NCBI GenBank assembly: GCA_030632865.1
Contig: DAOVTY010000207.1
Span: forward strand, 1 to 5,888
Length of the DNA stretch: 5,888 nt
Source: Bacteroidota bacterium
Lineage (GTDB): Bacteria > Bacteroidota > Bacteroidia > Bacteroidales > Prolixibacteraceae
Direction of reading: 5' to 3'
In this document: positions 5,405-5,888 of the stretch, piece after piece
Layout: every line of letters starts with the position of its first letter
How positions within the stretch are numbered: the stretch's first letter is position 1
Position numbers and translations under genes: made by a program
The notes under the pieces: model-generated
Seen by the model: the letters and a program-made list of their open reading frames with translations, nothing else
What the model was told of the DNA's origin: nothing
Databases searched by the model: none

Positions 5405-5426
5405 ATATATGACAGAAGTCATGTAT
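5405..5426. promoter_or_regulatory. Inverted repeat upstream of the glutamate-synthase-like gene, CRP/FNR-type operator candidate
   Basis: ATATATGAC (5405-5413) and GTCATGTAT (5418-5426) pair over nine positions, with one T-G wobble, around a 4-nt spacer. The core TGAC-N4-GTCA has the half-site and spacer geometry of FNR-like sites (TTGAT-N4-ATCAA). It ends 60 bp before the ATG, suitable for an activator. The regulator class is an inference. Confidence 0.4.
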
Positions 5427-5486
5427 GTGTTAGTATATTACTATTTTAGGCATTATTCAAATAATCTTTAACTAAAAACCGATAAA

Positions 5487-5888
5487 ATGTTGCAATTTAT
5501 TAAAAACAATGATGCTTTAGGAGCAGTTAACCGGGGAGTGCCTTGCGAATCTGGTTTGTGTACGTTGTGCGATTCTAACTGTAAAGGCAAATGTGAAACC
5601 TGGCTTTCGTGTCTCGAGGGTCGAAAAATGCTTTATCCCCGCAGGTTTGGTAATTCCACATCGGGAGCCAGCCATTTTACTTCAGTGGGTATTGGTTATC
5701 ATGGTCTGCGAATTCAGGGTTATGCTTACGGCTCGAAAGGAATGCCGGATAACCTTACCGACGATCCGGACGATTGTATTTTTACCAATGTAAATATTGA
5801 AACCGAATTTGGTAACGAGATTAAAACTAAATGTCGTGTTCCAATAATGACAGGTGCATTGGGCTCAACATTTATTGCAGCTAAATAC
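5487..5888 (+). CDS. Glutamate-synthase-related (FMN-binding GltB-type) protein, 5' part
   Basis: The first 134 codons are present and the frame is open to the window edge. It begins at the first ATG after an in-frame stop at 5469. Residues 20-42 are Cys-rich (C20, C25, C28, C32, C36, C42), a spacing that could bind an iron-sulfur cluster. Then come the motifs MLYPRRFGNSTSG (48-60), LRIQGY, LTDDPDDCIF (90-99), NVNIETEFG (101-109), TKCRVPIMTG and ALGSTFIA (124-131). The PIMTGALGSTFIA stretch is what I associate with stand-alone proteins of the FMN-binding glutamate synthase family, related to the synthase domain of GltB, where ammonia transfer to 2-oxoglutarate takes place. The FMN and 3Fe-4S sites lie beyond the window, so activity cannot be judged; many relatives are not proven glutamate synthases. 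There is no signal peptide. A long leader with a CRP/FNR-like inverted repeat precedes it. Confidence 0.7.
   Translation, partial: MLQFIKNNDALGAVNRGVPCESGLCTLCDSNCKGKCETWLSCLEGRKMLYPRRFGNSTSGASHFTSVGIGYHGLRIQGYAYGSKGMPDNLTDDPDDCIFTNVNIETEFGNEIKTKCRVPIMTGALGSTFIAAKY

Larger units (their letters stand above)
5151..5486. other. Long A/T-rich intergenic region with regulatory candidates
   Basis: I see no gene in this gap. It contains a weak terminator-like hairpin at 5359-5392 and an inverted repeat at 5405-5426 ahead of the glutamate-synthase-like gene. The frame of that gene has a stop at 5469, so the gap cannot be an N-terminal extension of it. The length of the leader suggests regulated expression. 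Confidence 0.5.

Noticed and set aside
5593..5793. 66-codon plus-strand frame inside the glutamate-synthase-like gene
   Set aside because: It is in another frame of a gene with clear family motifs that runs off the window.

Overview
The window looks like a piece of a Bacteroidota chromosome, probably a marine or anaerobic Marinilabiliales-type organism; the order is inferred. The phylum rests on a secreted nuclease with a type IX secretion (Por) C-terminal sorting domain, on A/T-rich leaders without Shine-Dalgarno sequences, and on promoter candidates of the Bacteroidota TTG / TAnnTTTG type. The DNA is A/T-rich and intergenic gaps are long.

Layout from left to right. (1) Positions 65-1231, minus: a secreted endonuclease/exonuclease/phosphatase-fold enzyme with a complete catalytic set. 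(2) Positions 1232-1702: a gap holding the nuclease promoter candidate, a 37-nt near-perfect inverted repeat and a perfect 14-bp palindrome. (3) Positions 1703-2023, plus: a small, helical, uncharacterised protein followed by a strong branched terminator. (4) Positions 2136-2345: ten tandem units of exactly 21 bp, each built on the palindrome ATTACC-NN-GGTAAT, lying between the convergent 3' ends of the small gene and the next operon. (5) Positions 2383-4592, minus: a restriction-type locus read in the order vsr fragment, 84-aa unknown protein, HNH endonuclease, second HNH endonuclease. The two HNH genes overlap by 4 bp (ATGA). The vsr fragment keeps only the N-terminal 38 codons. (6) Positions 4770-5150, plus: a four-helix membrane protein resembling the HsmA/TIGR03987 family. 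(7) Positions 5487-5888, plus: the start of a glutamate-synthase-related (FMN-binding GltB-type) protein with a Cys-rich N-terminus, cut by the window edge.

How the parts may fit: the vsr remnant and the two coupled HNH nucleases suggest a reduced restriction-modification or modification-dependent restriction island. Vsr normally accompanies a cytosine-C5 methyltransferase, and none is visible here. The first translated HNH protein has the usual COG3440-type layout. The second has an N-terminal region with an APHKP motif reminiscent of modified-DNA reader domains, so a two-nuclease, modification-sensing defence unit is a reasonable hypothesis but is not proven. The 21-bp palindrome array next to it is the most unusual non-coding structure in the window; I do not recognise it.
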